Origin: Alphaproteobacteria bacterium
GTDB taxonomy: Bacteria; Pseudomonadota; Alphaproteobacteria; JAUHZY01
Length of the DNA stretch: 55,532 nt
Assembly (NCBI GenBank): GCA_030425825.1
Contig: JAUHZY010000001.1
Location: 1,606,834-1,662,365, forward strand
Direction: 5' to 3'
This document shows, piece after piece, positions 9,175-17,851 of this stretch. How positions within the stretch are numbered: position 1 is the stretch's first letter; every line of letters starts with the position of its first letter. The notes beneath the pieces were generated by a model. The model searched no databases. It was not told the origin of the DNA and saw only the letters and a program-made list of their open reading frames with translations. Made by a program: the position numbers and the translations under genes.

Positions 9175-11478
9175 TTATTTTAGATATTTTGTAAAGAAAT
9201 CATTAGATAGTGCATCATGTGCCGCAAATGCAGCAGCGTTAACGATATCATTGATTGTTGATCCCATTTGGACAATCTGCACAGGTTTCTCGAGCCCCAT
9301 AAGCAGCGGCCCAATAACAGTTCCGCCTGCAAGTTTTGCTAGCAAATGCTGTGAAATGTTTGCTGAATGCAAGCCCGGCATAATTAGAACATTTGCAGGC
9401 CTTGAAAGGCGACAGAACGGATACATTTTCATTAAATTAGGGTCTAAAGCAACATCTGCTGACATTTCGCCTTCGTACTCGAAATCAACTTTTTTATTAT
9501 CCAAAATATTAACAGCTTCGCGAATTGTTTGTGTTTTTGAGCTGTCTGGATTTCCAAAATTTGAAAATGAAAGAAATGCGACACGTGGGTCATGACCAAA
9601 TTGTTTGGCATAATCAGCTGTCATAATAGCGATATCAGCCAACTCTTCTGCTGTTGGTAGTTCATGAACACTTGTATCAGAAATAAAATACGTTTTGTTT
9701 TTCTCTATTGCCAATGACAAGCCGAATAGGCGTTTGTTTTCTGCGGCATCAAGCATGTTGTGTACATCATTGAGAGATGTTGTGAAGTTGCGTGTTAACC
9801 CTGTTACCATACCGTCTGCATCACCAATTGCTACCATAGATGCTGCGTAAATATTACGTTCTGTATTGATGATGCGCTCACAATCACGATATAAAACTCC
9901 TTTTCTTTGAAGGCGCTTATAAAGTAAGTCGGCGTATCTTTGACAGTTGCTATTTCCAAAAATATCATGGATTTCAAGGTCTCTATGCCCTGTTATGCCT
10001 GCTTTGTCTGCCGTGGCTTCAATATCGTCGCGGCGTCCAATGAGAATAGGGGTGCCATATCCAGAGTTTTTGAAAGAAATTGCTGCACGTAGCATTCTTT
10101 CTTCTTCTGCTTCTGCAAAAACAATCCTTTTTTTTGAGTTTGTCAGTTTTTGGAAAATCATTTGTAGGGTTGATGCAGATGGATTGCGTCTGGCGTAAAG
10201 CTCACGACGATAATTAATCCAGTCTTTTCTAGGGCGCAAAGAAACGCCGGAATCAACGGCTGCTTTTGCAACAGCAGGTGGAATTGTCGTAATCAAGCGA
10301 GGATCAAAAGGCACAGGAATAATATAGTTGGGCCCGTAACGTAATTTAATACCAGGATACGCTTCATCCACTTCTTCTGGTACGGGTAGCTTTGCAAGAT
10401 CAGCAATTGCTTTTGCCGCAGCGATTTTCATTTCTTCATTTATGGACTTTGCACGAACATCTAAGGCCCCACGGAAAATATAAGGAAAGCCTAGAACATT
10501 GTTGACCTGGTTAGGGTAGTCTGATCGTCCTGTTGCAATGATAGCATCTTCACGAACACTTAGAACATCTTCGGGTGTTATTTCAGGGTCTGGATTTGCC
10601 ATTGCAAAAATAATAGGCTTTGCGGCCATGTTTCTGACCATAGATTGTGTAACAGCCCCCTTAACAGATAGGCCAAAGAAAACATCAGCGCCTGCCATGG
10701 CTTCTTCCAATGTTCTTGCTTTTGTTTCAACAGCGTGTGCAGATTTCCACTGATTCATACGCTCTTCACGGCCTTTATAAATAACGCCTTTTGAATCACA
10801 AAGAATTGCATTCTCATGTGGCAATCCCATCGCCTTAATTAACTCGATGCAAGCAATGGCTGCAGCGCCTGCACCATTGACCACAATCTTACATTTCTTA
10901 ATATCCCGACCTGTTATCTCAAGTGCGTTCAGCATACCTGCAACAGCAACAATCGCTGTCCCATGCTGGTCATCGTGAAAGATAGGAATGTCCATTAACT
11001 CTTTCAGCTTACTTTCGATGATGAAGCACTCAGGTGCCTTGATATCCTCAAGATTGATGCCTCCAAAGCTTGGGCCTAAATATCGGACAGCACTGACAAA
11101 TTCATCAACATTCTCGGTATCTACTTCTAGGTCTAAGCCGTCAATATCTGCAAACCTTTTAAATAGGACAGCTTTTCCTTCCATGACAGGCTTTGAAGCT
11201 TGCGCGCCTAAGTTGCCAAGTCCTAAGACCGCAGTTCCATTTGAAATGACTGCGACAAGGTTACCTTTTGCTGTGTAATCATATGCCGCATTTGGGTTTT
11301 CTGCGATTGCCAAACAAGGGGCGCCAACGCCTGGAGAGTAGGCAAGTGCGAGGTCGCGCTGTGTTGTAAGTGGTTTTGTTGGTGTTATTTCTATTTTACC
11401 TGGTCTGCCGGAGGCATGCATCTCGAGTGATTCTTGGTCTAGAGACTTATTTGTTATGTTGCTTGTTGCTTCGCTCAT
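9175..11478 (-). CDS. maeB: NADP-dependent malic enzyme with phosphotransacetylase domain (MaeB type)
   Basis: Oxidatively decarboxylates malate to pyruvate, supplying pyruvate and NADPH during growth on C4 acids. The N-terminal malic enzyme domain (about 1-165, with AYSPGVGAPCLAI) and NAD(P)-binding domain (about 165-420, GAGAAAIACIEL) precede a phosphotransacetylase-related domain (about 430-765). That domain is thought to be regulatory and catalytically inactive in MaeB proteins. The 767-residue length is usual for this two-part family. The gene is divergent from tsaB and ends 65 bp before cheA. Confidence 0.94.
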   Translation of the reverse strand: MSEATSNITNKSLDQESLEMHASGRPGKIEITPTKPLTTQRDLALAYSPGVGAPCLAIAENPNAAYDYTAKGNLVAVISNGTAVLGLGNLGAQASKPVMEGKAVLFKRFADIDGLDLEVDTENVDEFVSAVRYLGPSFGGINLEDIKAPECFIIESKLKELMDIPIFHDDQHGTAIVAVAGMLNALEITGRDIKKCKIVVNGAGAAAIACIELIKAMGLPHENAILCDSKGVIYKGREERMNQWKSAHAVETKARTLEEAMAGADVFFGLSVKGAVTQSMVRNMAAKPIIFAMANPDPEITPEDVLSVREDAIIATGRSDYPNQVNNVLGFPYIFRGALDVRAKSINEEMKIAAAKAIADLAKLPVPEEVDEAYPGIKLRYGPNYIIPVPFDPRLITTIPPAVAKAAVDSGVSLRPRKDWINYRRELYARRNPSASTLQMIFQKLTNSKKRIVFAEAEEERMLRAAISFKNSGYGTPILIGRRDDIEATADKAGITGHRDLEIHDIFGNSNCQRYADLLYKRLQRKGVLYRDCERIINTERNIYAASMVAIGDADGMVTGLTRNFTTSLNDVHNMLDAAENKRLFGLSLAIEKNKTYFISDTSVHELPTAEELADIAIMTADYAKQFGHDPRVAFLSFSNFGNPDSSKTQTIREAVNILDNKKVDFEYEGEMSADVALDPNLMKMYPFCRLSRPANVLIMPGLHSANISQHLLAKLAGGTVIGPLLMGLEKPVQIVQMGSTINDIVNAAAFAAHDALSNDFFTKYLK

Positions 11479-11514
11479 TGTTTAATCACTCGCCTAATTT
11501 CATTAAAAAAGAAG

Positions 11515-11538
11515 GCCTAGACTACGGTGTTTCTAGGC
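11515..11538. promoter_or_regulatory. Inverted repeat between divergent maeB and tsaB
   Basis: A perfect 7-bp dyad, GCCTAGA at 11515-11521 and TCTAGGC at 11532-11538, is separated by 10 nt in the 114-bp gap between the two divergent genes. Such a position suggests an operator, or a hairpin in the maeB leader. No regulator can be assigned from the motif. Confidence 0.35.
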
Positions 11539-11592
11539 AAAACGTCAATAAAATGTTTGAAAAACTTTCCGCAAAAGAGGAGTATAGTTCTT

Positions 11593-12219
11593 ATGAAAAT
11601 TTTAAGTTTTGATACATCTGGTGACTTTTGTTCTGTTGTGATTTCGCAAGATCAGAAAATTCTTTCGATGCAATCTGATAAAATAAAATGGGGGCATGCG
11701 GCTGCTTTGCACCCTCTTATGATGTCTTGCCTGCATGCGTGTGATCTTCAGTTAAGTGATATGGACTGTTTTGCAGTGAACACAGGGCCAGGAGGGTTTA
11801 CAGGCATTCGCGTAGGCGTTGCGGCAGCCAAGGGGCTAGGTATTGCTTCACAAAAGCCTGTGGTTGGCCTTGATGGTTTTAGTGTTTTATATGAAGGTGT
11901 TATTAATCAGGTTAAAACGTCGAAAATAATGCTTGTTCTTGAAAGTCGTCGACCAGAAAAGTTTGTCAAAATAATATCTCGGCAAGGTGATGTGGTGAAA
12001 GAGCCATTTTCTGCATTACCCACACAAATGGCGTCATATATAGATGCAGAAACAAGCGTTTTTGGTAATTGTACACTGGAAAACATCAAAAGTGATTATG
12101 TAGAAATTGACATTGCACTTTTCCCACAACTGGCACATCAAAGGATCAGTAAAGATAAACTAGACCCTATAACCCCTTTGTATATAAGAGACCCAGATGT
12201 CAGCCTTCCCAAGCGTTAG
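11593..12219 (+). CDS. tsaB: tRNA threonylcarbamoyladenosine biosynthesis protein TsaB
   Basis: Non-catalytic partner of TsaD and TsaE in t6A37 tRNA modification; an ASKHA-fold protein. The N-terminus ILSFDTSGDFCSVV and the NTGPGGFTGIRVG motif are diagnostic. The open frame begins at 11527, but the family start is at the ATG at 11593, with AGGAG about 10 nt upstream. That gives 208 residues, the usual length. The 3' end overlaps rimI by 23 bp, the common alphaproteobacterial arrangement tsaB-rimI-fur. Confidence 0.92.
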   Translation: MKILSFDTSGDFCSVVISQDQKILSMQSDKIKWGHAAALHPLMMSCLHACDLQLSDMDCFAVNTGPGGFTGIRVGVAAAKGLGIASQKPVVGLDGFSVLYEGVINQVKTSKIMLVLESRRPEKFVKIISRQGDVVKEPFSALPTQMASYIDAETSVFGNCTLENIKSDYVEIDIALFPQLAHQRISKDKLDPITPLYIRDPDVSLPKR

Positions 12220-12691
12220 ACGCATAAAAAAAGAAGACTTCGCAGAAGCTTCAAAACTTCATGCGAGATGTTTTTCTGAAAAGCAATACTGGTCGCAAGC
12301 GTGTTTTGATAAATATTTTTCAAAAGAGACTGTTTTTGGGTTTGTCAGTATATGTGATGCACAGATTGCTGCGGTTGTGGTTTTGCAAAAAACAGATGAA
12401 GTCGCTGAGATTCTCACACTTTCGGTTGACCCTGATAAAAGAAGAAAAAATATTGGTTATCAGCTTATGTTGTGTGCGCTTGAGTGGGTTGAAGAAAGTG
12501 GTATTAAAGAAATATTTCTGGATGTTGCGGTCGATAATGAGGCTGCCATTTTATTGTACAAAAAACTGGGATTTCGTGAAATTGCATTGCGCGAGAATTA
12601 CTATGTGCGGGCGACAAATAAGGTGAATGCATATGTTTTAAAAAAACACATTATTGCCACCGCTGCTAAAGATCATTATAGTGTCGACTGA
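12197..12691 (+). CDS. rimI: GNAT acetyltransferase, RimI-like
   Basis: Probable N-alpha-acetyltransferase of the RimI type, which acetylates the N-terminus of ribosomal protein S18 in E. coli. The GNAT fold is visible from EILTLSVDPDKRRK through NEAAILLYKKLGF. In the acetyl-CoA loop the usual R-x-x-G-x-G reads RRKNIG, so the first glycine is an asparagine; this may alter but need not abolish cofactor binding. At 164 aa it is slightly longer than E. coli RimI. Position between tsaB and fur supports the name. Confidence 0.82.
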   Translation: MSAFPSVRRIKKEDFAEASKLHARCFSEKQYWSQACFDKYFSKETVFGFVSICDAQIAAVVVLQKTDEVAEILTLSVDPDKRRKNIGYQLMLCALEWVEESGIKEIFLDVAVDNEAAILLYKKLGFREIALRENYYVRATNKVNAYVLKKHIIATAAKDHYSVD

Positions 12692-12717
12692 ATGAGGTTT
12701 AAGTGAGGGATATACAG

Positions 12718-13128
12718 ATGCCGTCTAGGCTTGAAAAGTTATGTGTTGATAAGGGTTTGAAGATGACAGAGCAGCGTCGCGTCATCGCACGTGTTTTGTC
12801 CGAATCGGATGATCATCCTGATGTTGAAACCGTTTATGAGCGTTCAAATAAAATTGATTCACGTATCAGCATCGCAACTGTTTATAGAACAATGCGTCTT
12901 TTTGAAGAGGTTGATATTGTCGAAAAGCATGACTTCGGTGATGGGCGTGCAAGATATGAAGAGAGCTCAGATGATCATCATGATCATTTAATTAATGTTG
13001 AAAATGGTGAAGTGATTGAGTTTTATGACGAGGCCCTGGAAAAATTAAAAACAAAAATAGCAAAAGATCTAGGATATAAAATGGTTGATCATCGCTTGGA
13101 ACTCTATGCGGTTCCGTTGAAAGGCTAG
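12718..13128 (+). CDS. fur: Fur-family transcriptional regulator (alphaproteobacterial Fur/Mur type)
   Basis: Metal-responsive repressor controlling iron or manganese homeostasis. The winged-helix DNA-binding domain (about 1-80) includes ISIATVYRTMRLFEE, and the dimerisation domain holds the DDHHDHLI metal site. The C-x-x-C structural zinc cysteines of E. coli Fur are missing (LINVENGEVIEF in that place), as in the alphaproteobacterial Fur/Mur group. The frame opens at a GTG at 12703, but AGGG at 12706-12709 is correctly spaced for the ATG at 12718. The start of olsB lies 8 bp after the stop. Confidence 0.9.
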   Translation: MPSRLEKLCVDKGLKMTEQRRVIARVLSESDDHPDVETVYERSNKIDSRISIATVYRTMRLFEEVDIVEKHDFGDGRARYEESSDDHHDHLINVENGEVIEFYDEALEKLKTKIAKDLGYKMVDHRLELYAVPLKG

Positions 13129-13135
13129 GATGTAA

Positions 13136-13951
13136 ATGTCGTCGGTATTTCCTTTATTTAAAGATGAGAGTTTTTCACTTGAAAGTTTAAGTGATGAAAC
13201 ATTAACAATGCGTCTTGCATCTTCAGAAGAAGACTTGCATGCAGTACAAGCTTTGAGGTACAGGGTTTTTTATGAAGAAATGACAGCAAAGCCGACTGAT
13301 GAAATGAAGGCGCTGAGAAGAGACTTTGATCATGTCGATCCTTATTGTGACCATATGATGGTCATTGATCATACAAAAGGAGACGGACCCAGTAGTGTTG
13401 TTGGTACTTATCGACTTCTTCGTCGTGATGGTGCGGCAAAAAATGGTCATTTTTATACACAAGAAGAGTTTAATTTGGATAAAGTGCTTTCTAAGCCTGG
13501 TGAGGTCCTTGAGCTCGGTCGCTCTTGTGTTGAGGCTGAATATCGTACGCAGTCAATTCTGAATCGTCTTTGGGGTGGTATTGCAGCTTATGTCATGCAC
13601 TACGATGTGAAAACAATGTTTGGATGTGCGTCGCTTCCAGGGGCCGACCCTGAGAAACATAAAATTGCTCTTGCATATCTTTATCAAAACCATCTGGCAG
13701 CTGAAGATATCCGTCCTTTTGCCATTGATGGCCGTTGTGAGACAGCTTCTATGAGTGGCGCAGATATCTCTGAACTTTCACCACGAGAAATTGTTAAAAA
13801 TCTTCCGCCGCTGGTTAAAGGTTATTTGCGTGTTGGTGGTGTGATTGGTGATGGTGCGGTTGTGGATCATCAGTTTGATTCTGTCGATGTGTGTATTATT
13901 GTTGAAACAGACAAAATCACCGATAAATATTCCAAGCATTTTATGAAATAA
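13136..13951 (+). CDS. olsB: L-ornithine N(alpha)-acyltransferase OlsB
   Basis: Transfers a 3-hydroxyacyl chain from acyl carrier protein to the alpha-amino group of ornithine, giving lyso-ornithine lipid. GNAT-related fold with ALRYRVFYEEM, DHMMVID, VGTYRLLRR and LELGRSCVEAEYR, all typical of OlsB and related hemolysin-like acyltransferases. Length 271 aa is normal. The ribosome-binding site AGGA overlaps the fur stop codon. The next gene encodes the matching O-acyltransferase, so the membrane should contain phosphorus-free ornithine lipids. Confidence 0.9.
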   Translation: MSSVFPLFKDESFSLESLSDETLTMRLASSEEDLHAVQALRYRVFYEEMTAKPTDEMKALRRDFDHVDPYCDHMMVIDHTKGDGPSSVVGTYRLLRRDGAAKNGHFYTQEEFNLDKVLSKPGEVLELGRSCVEAEYRTQSILNRLWGGIAAYVMHYDVKTMFGCASLPGADPEKHKIALAYLYQNHLAAEDIRPFAIDGRCETASMSGADISELSPREIVKNLPPLVKGYLRVGGVIGDGAVVDHQFDSVDVCIIVETDKITDKYSKHFMK

Positions 13952-13968
13952 TATCAGGACCTAGGACT

Positions 13969-14868
13969 ATGGGATCTTCAATTCTTGCGCTTTATAGGCT
14001 TATTGCCGCTGTGAGTGTTTTGTTAGTATTGGCCTTTATTCAGCTTTTGCTTTGTATTGTACATCCGTTTCTTGCAAAGTACTTTGTGATTTTTGTTCAC
14101 AGAAGTATGTGTCGTATTCTGGGCGTTAACATTTATATTAAGAATGTTCCTTCGAAAACAGGGCCAGTTTTCTTCGTTTCAAACCACACATCTTATATTG
14201 ATATTTTTGCACTCGGGTCGATGATTAAGGGCTCTTTTATTGCAAAAAGTGAGATCAGTGGATGGCCAATTATTGGTCACTTAGCCAAGTTACAAAAAAC
14301 AATTTTTATCAAACGTGATCGCAGCGCGCTGCAGGAACAAAAGGAAGTGATAAAAAAGCGTTTTGATGAAGGAGATGATTTGATTTTATTCCCTGAAGGG
14401 ACAACAAATGATGGTAATAGAATCTTACCGTTTAAAAGTTCACTTTTTAGTGTTGTTGAGGGGATGGATGCTTTTGTTCAGCCTGTTTCAATATCATATG
14501 TTAACCTTGATGGATGGCCTTTAGGGCGGCGCTTGCGTCCGTTCTTCGCATGGTATGCAGATATGGCATTGGGGCCACATCTTTGGCGTATGGCTGGCCT
14601 TGGCCGGGTTGATGTTTATGTAGAATTTCATGAGCCTGTAAAAGCCTCTGACTTTAAGTCAAGGAAAGAGCTTTCGAAATATTGTGAAGAGCATGTTGAA
14701 CAAGGTGTTATGAATGTCCTTTATGGTCCCAGATCTGGTTATGATGATAAAATGCCAGACGTGATCGAGGTAGACGTAAAAGAATATCAAAAAGAATTTA
14801 AGCATCTGGTCGGGAAAAGGGCGAAGGATATTATAAAAAGAAACTTTAGGAAAAAGAAGCTCGCATGA
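13969..14868 (+). CDS. olsA: Lyso-ornithine lipid O-acyltransferase OlsA (PlsC family)
   Basis: Adds the second fatty acyl chain to lyso-ornithine lipid; some members also acylate lysophosphatidic acid. An N-terminal membrane helix (about residues 8-36) precedes the acyltransferase domain with the HX4D motif (H73, D78 in SNHTSYID) and FPEG (141-144). Length 299 aa. It is 17 bp after olsB, and its stop overlaps the miaB start by 4 bp. A plain 1-acylglycerol-3-phosphate acyltransferase is the alternative; the adjacent olsB favours OlsA. Confidence 0.85.
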   Translation: MGSSILALYRLIAAVSVLLVLAFIQLLLCIVHPFLAKYFVIFVHRSMCRILGVNIYIKNVPSKTGPVFFVSNHTSYIDIFALGSMIKGSFIAKSEISGWPIIGHLAKLQKTIFIKRDRSALQEQKEVIKKRFDEGDDLILFPEGTTNDGNRILPFKSSLFSVVEGMDAFVQPVSISYVNLDGWPLGRRLRPFFAWYADMALGPHLWRMAGLGRVDVYVEFHEPVKASDFKSRKELSKYCEEHVEQGVMNVLYGPRSGYDDKMPDVIEVDVKEYQKEFKHLVGKRAKDIIKRNFRKKKLA

Positions 14869-16286
14869 CAAAAACAAAAAAACAGCTTTATATTAAGACA
14901 TTTGGTTGCCAAATGAATGTGTACGATTCTGTGCGTATGAAGGATGTGCTTTCTCCGCTTGGGTACGAAGCATCGGACAGTCCAGAAGGCGCAGATATGA
15001 TTGTTCTCAATACATGCCATATTCGTGAGAAAGCAACTGAGAAATTGTTTTCGGATCTAGGGCGCTTAAAAAAGCTGAAAGATAAAAAGGCGAAAGAAGA
15101 CGGAGAAATGATTTTGGCTGTTGCAGGATGTGTTGCGCAGGCTGAAGGAAAAGAAATCACGCGTCGAGCGCCTTATGTCGATATGGTTTTCGGGCCGCAA
15201 GTTTATCATCGTTTGCCAGAAATGGTTGCGCGCGCAACGCGTGCGCATGCGGAAAAGAATCCAAGCCAGGTTAAAGGGGCAGGGATTCTAGATATTGATT
15301 TCCCAGTTGAATCAAAATTTGATCAGCTGCCAGAAGAGTTCGAGACGCGTGGTGCGTCAGCTTTTCTGTCGATTCAAGAAGGGTGCGACAAGTTTTGTAC
15401 GTTTTGTGTTGTCCCTTATACACGCGGTGCTGAATATTCTAGGCCGTTGGAGGATATTCTTACTGAAGCAAAGCGTCTTATGGCCTCTGGTGTTAGAGAA
15501 TTAACGCTTCTTGGACAGAATGTGAACGCTTATCACGGACAAAATAAATCAGGCAAAGAAGTCACGTTTACAGATCTTCTTTATCATATCGCCGAGCTTG
15601 ATGGTTTAGAGCGCCTTCGCTATACAACGTCTCACCCACGTGAAATGACGCAGGACCTCATTCGCGCGCATGGCGAAATAGAAGCGATGATGCCGTATCT
15701 ACACCTGCCTGTTCAAGCGGGTTCCGATCGTGTGCTTGAAGCAATGAATCGTAAGTACACAGGCGATGAATACAGAAAAATTATTGATGACTTGCGTGCT
15801 GTTAGGCCTGATATTGCCTTGTCTTCAGACTTTATTGTCGGCTTTCCCGGGGAGTCTGAAAAAGACTTTCAAGAGACCTTAAAGCTTGTCAAAGATGTTG
15901 TTTTCTCTCAGTCATATTCTTTTAAGTACAGTCCACGCCCAGGAACGCCCGGTGCACTTATGGAGTTGCAAGTTGAAGATGCGGTTGCCTCTCGCCGCTT
16001 GGAAGAGTTGCAATCTGTTTTAGATGCGCAACAATTCGCATTTAATGAAGCTTATGTTGGTCAGACCCTGCCTGTTTTATTTGATCGTCGTGGAAAAGAA
16101 AAAGGACAGTTGCTTGGACGCAGCCCTTATATGCATTCTGTTTACGTTACTGCGCCAGAGAGATTGTTTGGTGAGACAATTAATGTTAAGATACAGTCAG
16201 CAGGTCCTAAAAGTTTAACGGGCAAAATTGTAACGGGTGAGTATGACAAAAAAGATCACTTGGAAATTGAAAGGGTGAATGCTTGA
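14865..16286 (+). CDS. miaB: tRNA-2-methylthio-N6-dimethylallyladenosine synthase MiaB
   Basis: Radical-SAM methylthiotransferase that converts i6A37 to ms2i6A37 in tRNAs reading UNN codons. Three N-terminal cluster cysteines (TFGCQMN, NTCHIRE, AGCVAQ), the radical SAM CDKFCTFC and a C-terminal TRAM domain are present in 473 residues. CQMN after the first cysteine separates it from MtaB. The start overlaps olsA by ATGA, and the stop overlaps the TTG start of phoH by TTGA. Confidence 0.96.
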   Translation: MTKTKKQLYIKTFGCQMNVYDSVRMKDVLSPLGYEASDSPEGADMIVLNTCHIREKATEKLFSDLGRLKKLKDKKAKEDGEMILAVAGCVAQAEGKEITRRAPYVDMVFGPQVYHRLPEMVARATRAHAEKNPSQVKGAGILDIDFPVESKFDQLPEEFETRGASAFLSIQEGCDKFCTFCVVPYTRGAEYSRPLEDILTEAKRLMASGVRELTLLGQNVNAYHGQNKSGKEVTFTDLLYHIAELDGLERLRYTTSHPREMTQDLIRAHGEIEAMMPYLHLPVQAGSDRVLEAMNRKYTGDEYRKIIDDLRAVRPDIALSSDFIVGFPGESEKDFQETLKLVKDVVFSQSYSFKYSPRPGTPGALMELQVEDAVASRRLEELQSVLDAQQFAFNEAYVGQTLPVLFDRRGKEKGQLLGRSPYMHSVYVTAPERLFGETINVKIQSAGPKSLTGKIVTGEYDKKDHLEIERVNA

Positions 16287-17248
16287 CGATAACCCCTCCT
16301 TCTTCTGTTGAGCTTGAGTTTCATGACAATCAGCTTTTGCCTATGTTGTATGGCGAGCAAAATGCTAACCTTAAAAGCGTCTCCAAAAAATTAAGTGTTG
16401 AGGTTGCTTGTCGCGGTAATTTACTGACGATTACAGGCGATGCGTCTTCTTCTGTTATTGCCGAGAAAGTTTTCCGTCGCCTTTATCACCAATTGCAACA
16501 TGGCCAAGAAGTGACTGCGCGTGAGGTTGATGACGCAATCCGTATTATTGGTGAAGAGTCTACAGGCGCAGATCTTTTCCCTGAGCATGATTTGGTTATT
16601 AAGACATGGAAAAAGAATATTCAACCACGCTCTTTAAACCAACGAAAATATATCCAACAACTACATACTCATGATTTGGTTTTTGGTATGGGGCCCGCTG
16701 GGACAGGTAAAACATATGTTGCAGCAGCAATGGGCGTATCTTTGTTGAAACAAGGTGTTGTTGATCGTCTTATTTTATCACGTCCCGCTGTTGAAGCAGG
16801 CGAACGCATCGGTTTTCTTCCGGGTGATCTAAAAGATAAAGTCGATCCTTATTTGCGCCCATTATACGACGCTCTATATGACACAATGCCAGGCGAACAA
16901 GTTGAAAAGTGCATTGAAAATGGGGACATCGAAATTGCACCACTGGCATTTATGCGCGGACGCACCTTGTCGAATGCTTATGTGATTTTGGATGAGGCTC
17001 AAAACACGACACCTATTCAGATGAAAATGTTTTTGACGCGTCTTGGTGAAAATTCGCGAATGGTTGTTACTGGTGATGCAAGCCAGGTTGACCTGCCAAG
17101 TGGCATGCCTTCAGGCTTAAAAGATGCTGCTGACAGACTGAAAGGCTTGGATCGGGTTGCTATTGTTAATTTGACAGAAAAAGACATTGTTCGTCATGGC
17201 CTTGTGACGCAAATTGTTAATGCTTACGAATCAAAAGAATCAAAGTAA
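16283..17248 (+). CDS. phoH: PhoH-like ATPase (YbeZ type), TTG start
   Basis: P-loop ATPase that partners YbeY in rRNA maturation and RNA quality control. A KH-like N-terminal domain (about 1-105) precedes the PhoH domain with Walker A GPAGTGKT and Walker B YVILDEAQN, followed by VVTGDASQVDLP. Length 321 aa is typical. The start is a TTG at 16283, inside a TTGA overlap with the miaB stop and 8 nt after AAAGGG. No in-frame ATG precedes the conserved N-terminus. A TAATG junction couples it to ybeY. Confidence 0.94.
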   Translation: MTITPPSSVELEFHDNQLLPMLYGEQNANLKSVSKKLSVEVACRGNLLTITGDASSSVIAEKVFRRLYHQLQHGQEVTAREVDDAIRIIGEESTGADLFPEHDLVIKTWKKNIQPRSLNQRKYIQQLHTHDLVFGMGPAGTGKTYVAAAMGVSLLKQGVVDRLILSRPAVEAGERIGFLPGDLKDKVDPYLRPLYDALYDTMPGEQVEKCIENGDIEIAPLAFMRGRTLSNAYVILDEAQNTTPIQMKMFLTRLGENSRMVVTGDASQVDLPSGMPSGLKDAADRLKGLDRVAIVNLTEKDIVRHGLVTQIVNAYESKESK

Positions 17249-17850
17249 TGATTAATTCTTTTTCCCAAGATGACCTGAATGGTCCTGTTGATGCTGACCC
17301 GAACGATTTGAACACAATTGATCATGTTGTGCCTCAAGACATTATTTCAATTGATGCGCAGGTTGCCTCGGATGAATGGGATAAGCTGCCGAATTGGACG
17401 ACACTTTGTCAGGCGCTTATTAATGAAACAGCCATCCGTGTGCTCGTTGACTATGAGGATGCTGAAGATATCCAGCTATCCCTTGTGTTGGCAGATGATG
17501 ACTTTGTCCAAAACCTCAATAAAAAATATCGTGGGAAGAATCAGCCAACAAATGTTCTTTCTTTCCCGCAAGAGCCTGATGTAGAAGAAGATGGTATTGT
17601 TTTGCTGGGCGATATTGTGATGAGTTGGCAAACCTTACGCAAAGAAGCAACAAAACAGTCTAAGAATATGGAAGATCATTTTGCACATTTACTGGTGCAT
17701 GGTTTTCTGCATCTTTTAGGCTTTGATCATCAAGATGAAAAATCAGCGCTTCAGATGGAATCTTTGGAGATTGAGATTTTGCATCATTTCAATATTGCAA
17801 ATCCTTATGAAATCAAGGACAATGATAAAGTAAAAACAAGTAAAGGTTGA
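17248..17850 (+). CDS. ybeY: Endoribonuclease / rRNA maturation factor YbeY
   Basis: Zinc-dependent RNase involved in 16S rRNA 3' end processing and 70S quality control. The metal motif is HGFLHLLGFDH near the C-terminus, and NVLSFP is the conserved upstream segment. At 200 residues it is longer than usual because of an acidic, Asn/Asp-rich N-terminal extension of about 35 residues before EWDKLPNW. No internal methionine offers a later start before the conserved core, and the TAATG coupling to phoH supports the long form. Confidence 0.93.
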   Translation: MINSFSQDDLNGPVDADPNDLNTIDHVVPQDIISIDAQVASDEWDKLPNWTTLCQALINETAIRVLVDYEDAEDIQLSLVLADDDFVQNLNKKYRGKNQPTNVLSFPQEPDVEEDGIVLLGDIVMSWQTLRKEATKQSKNMEDHFAHLLVHGFLHLLGFDHQDEKSALQMESLEIEILHHFNIANPYEIKDNDKVKTSKG

Positions 17851-17851
17851 A

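Noticed and set aside
9134-9595. Plus-strand open frame of 153 codons opposite the maeB 3' end
   Set aside because: It overlaps the conserved phosphotransacetylase domain of MaeB and has no recognisable protein features.
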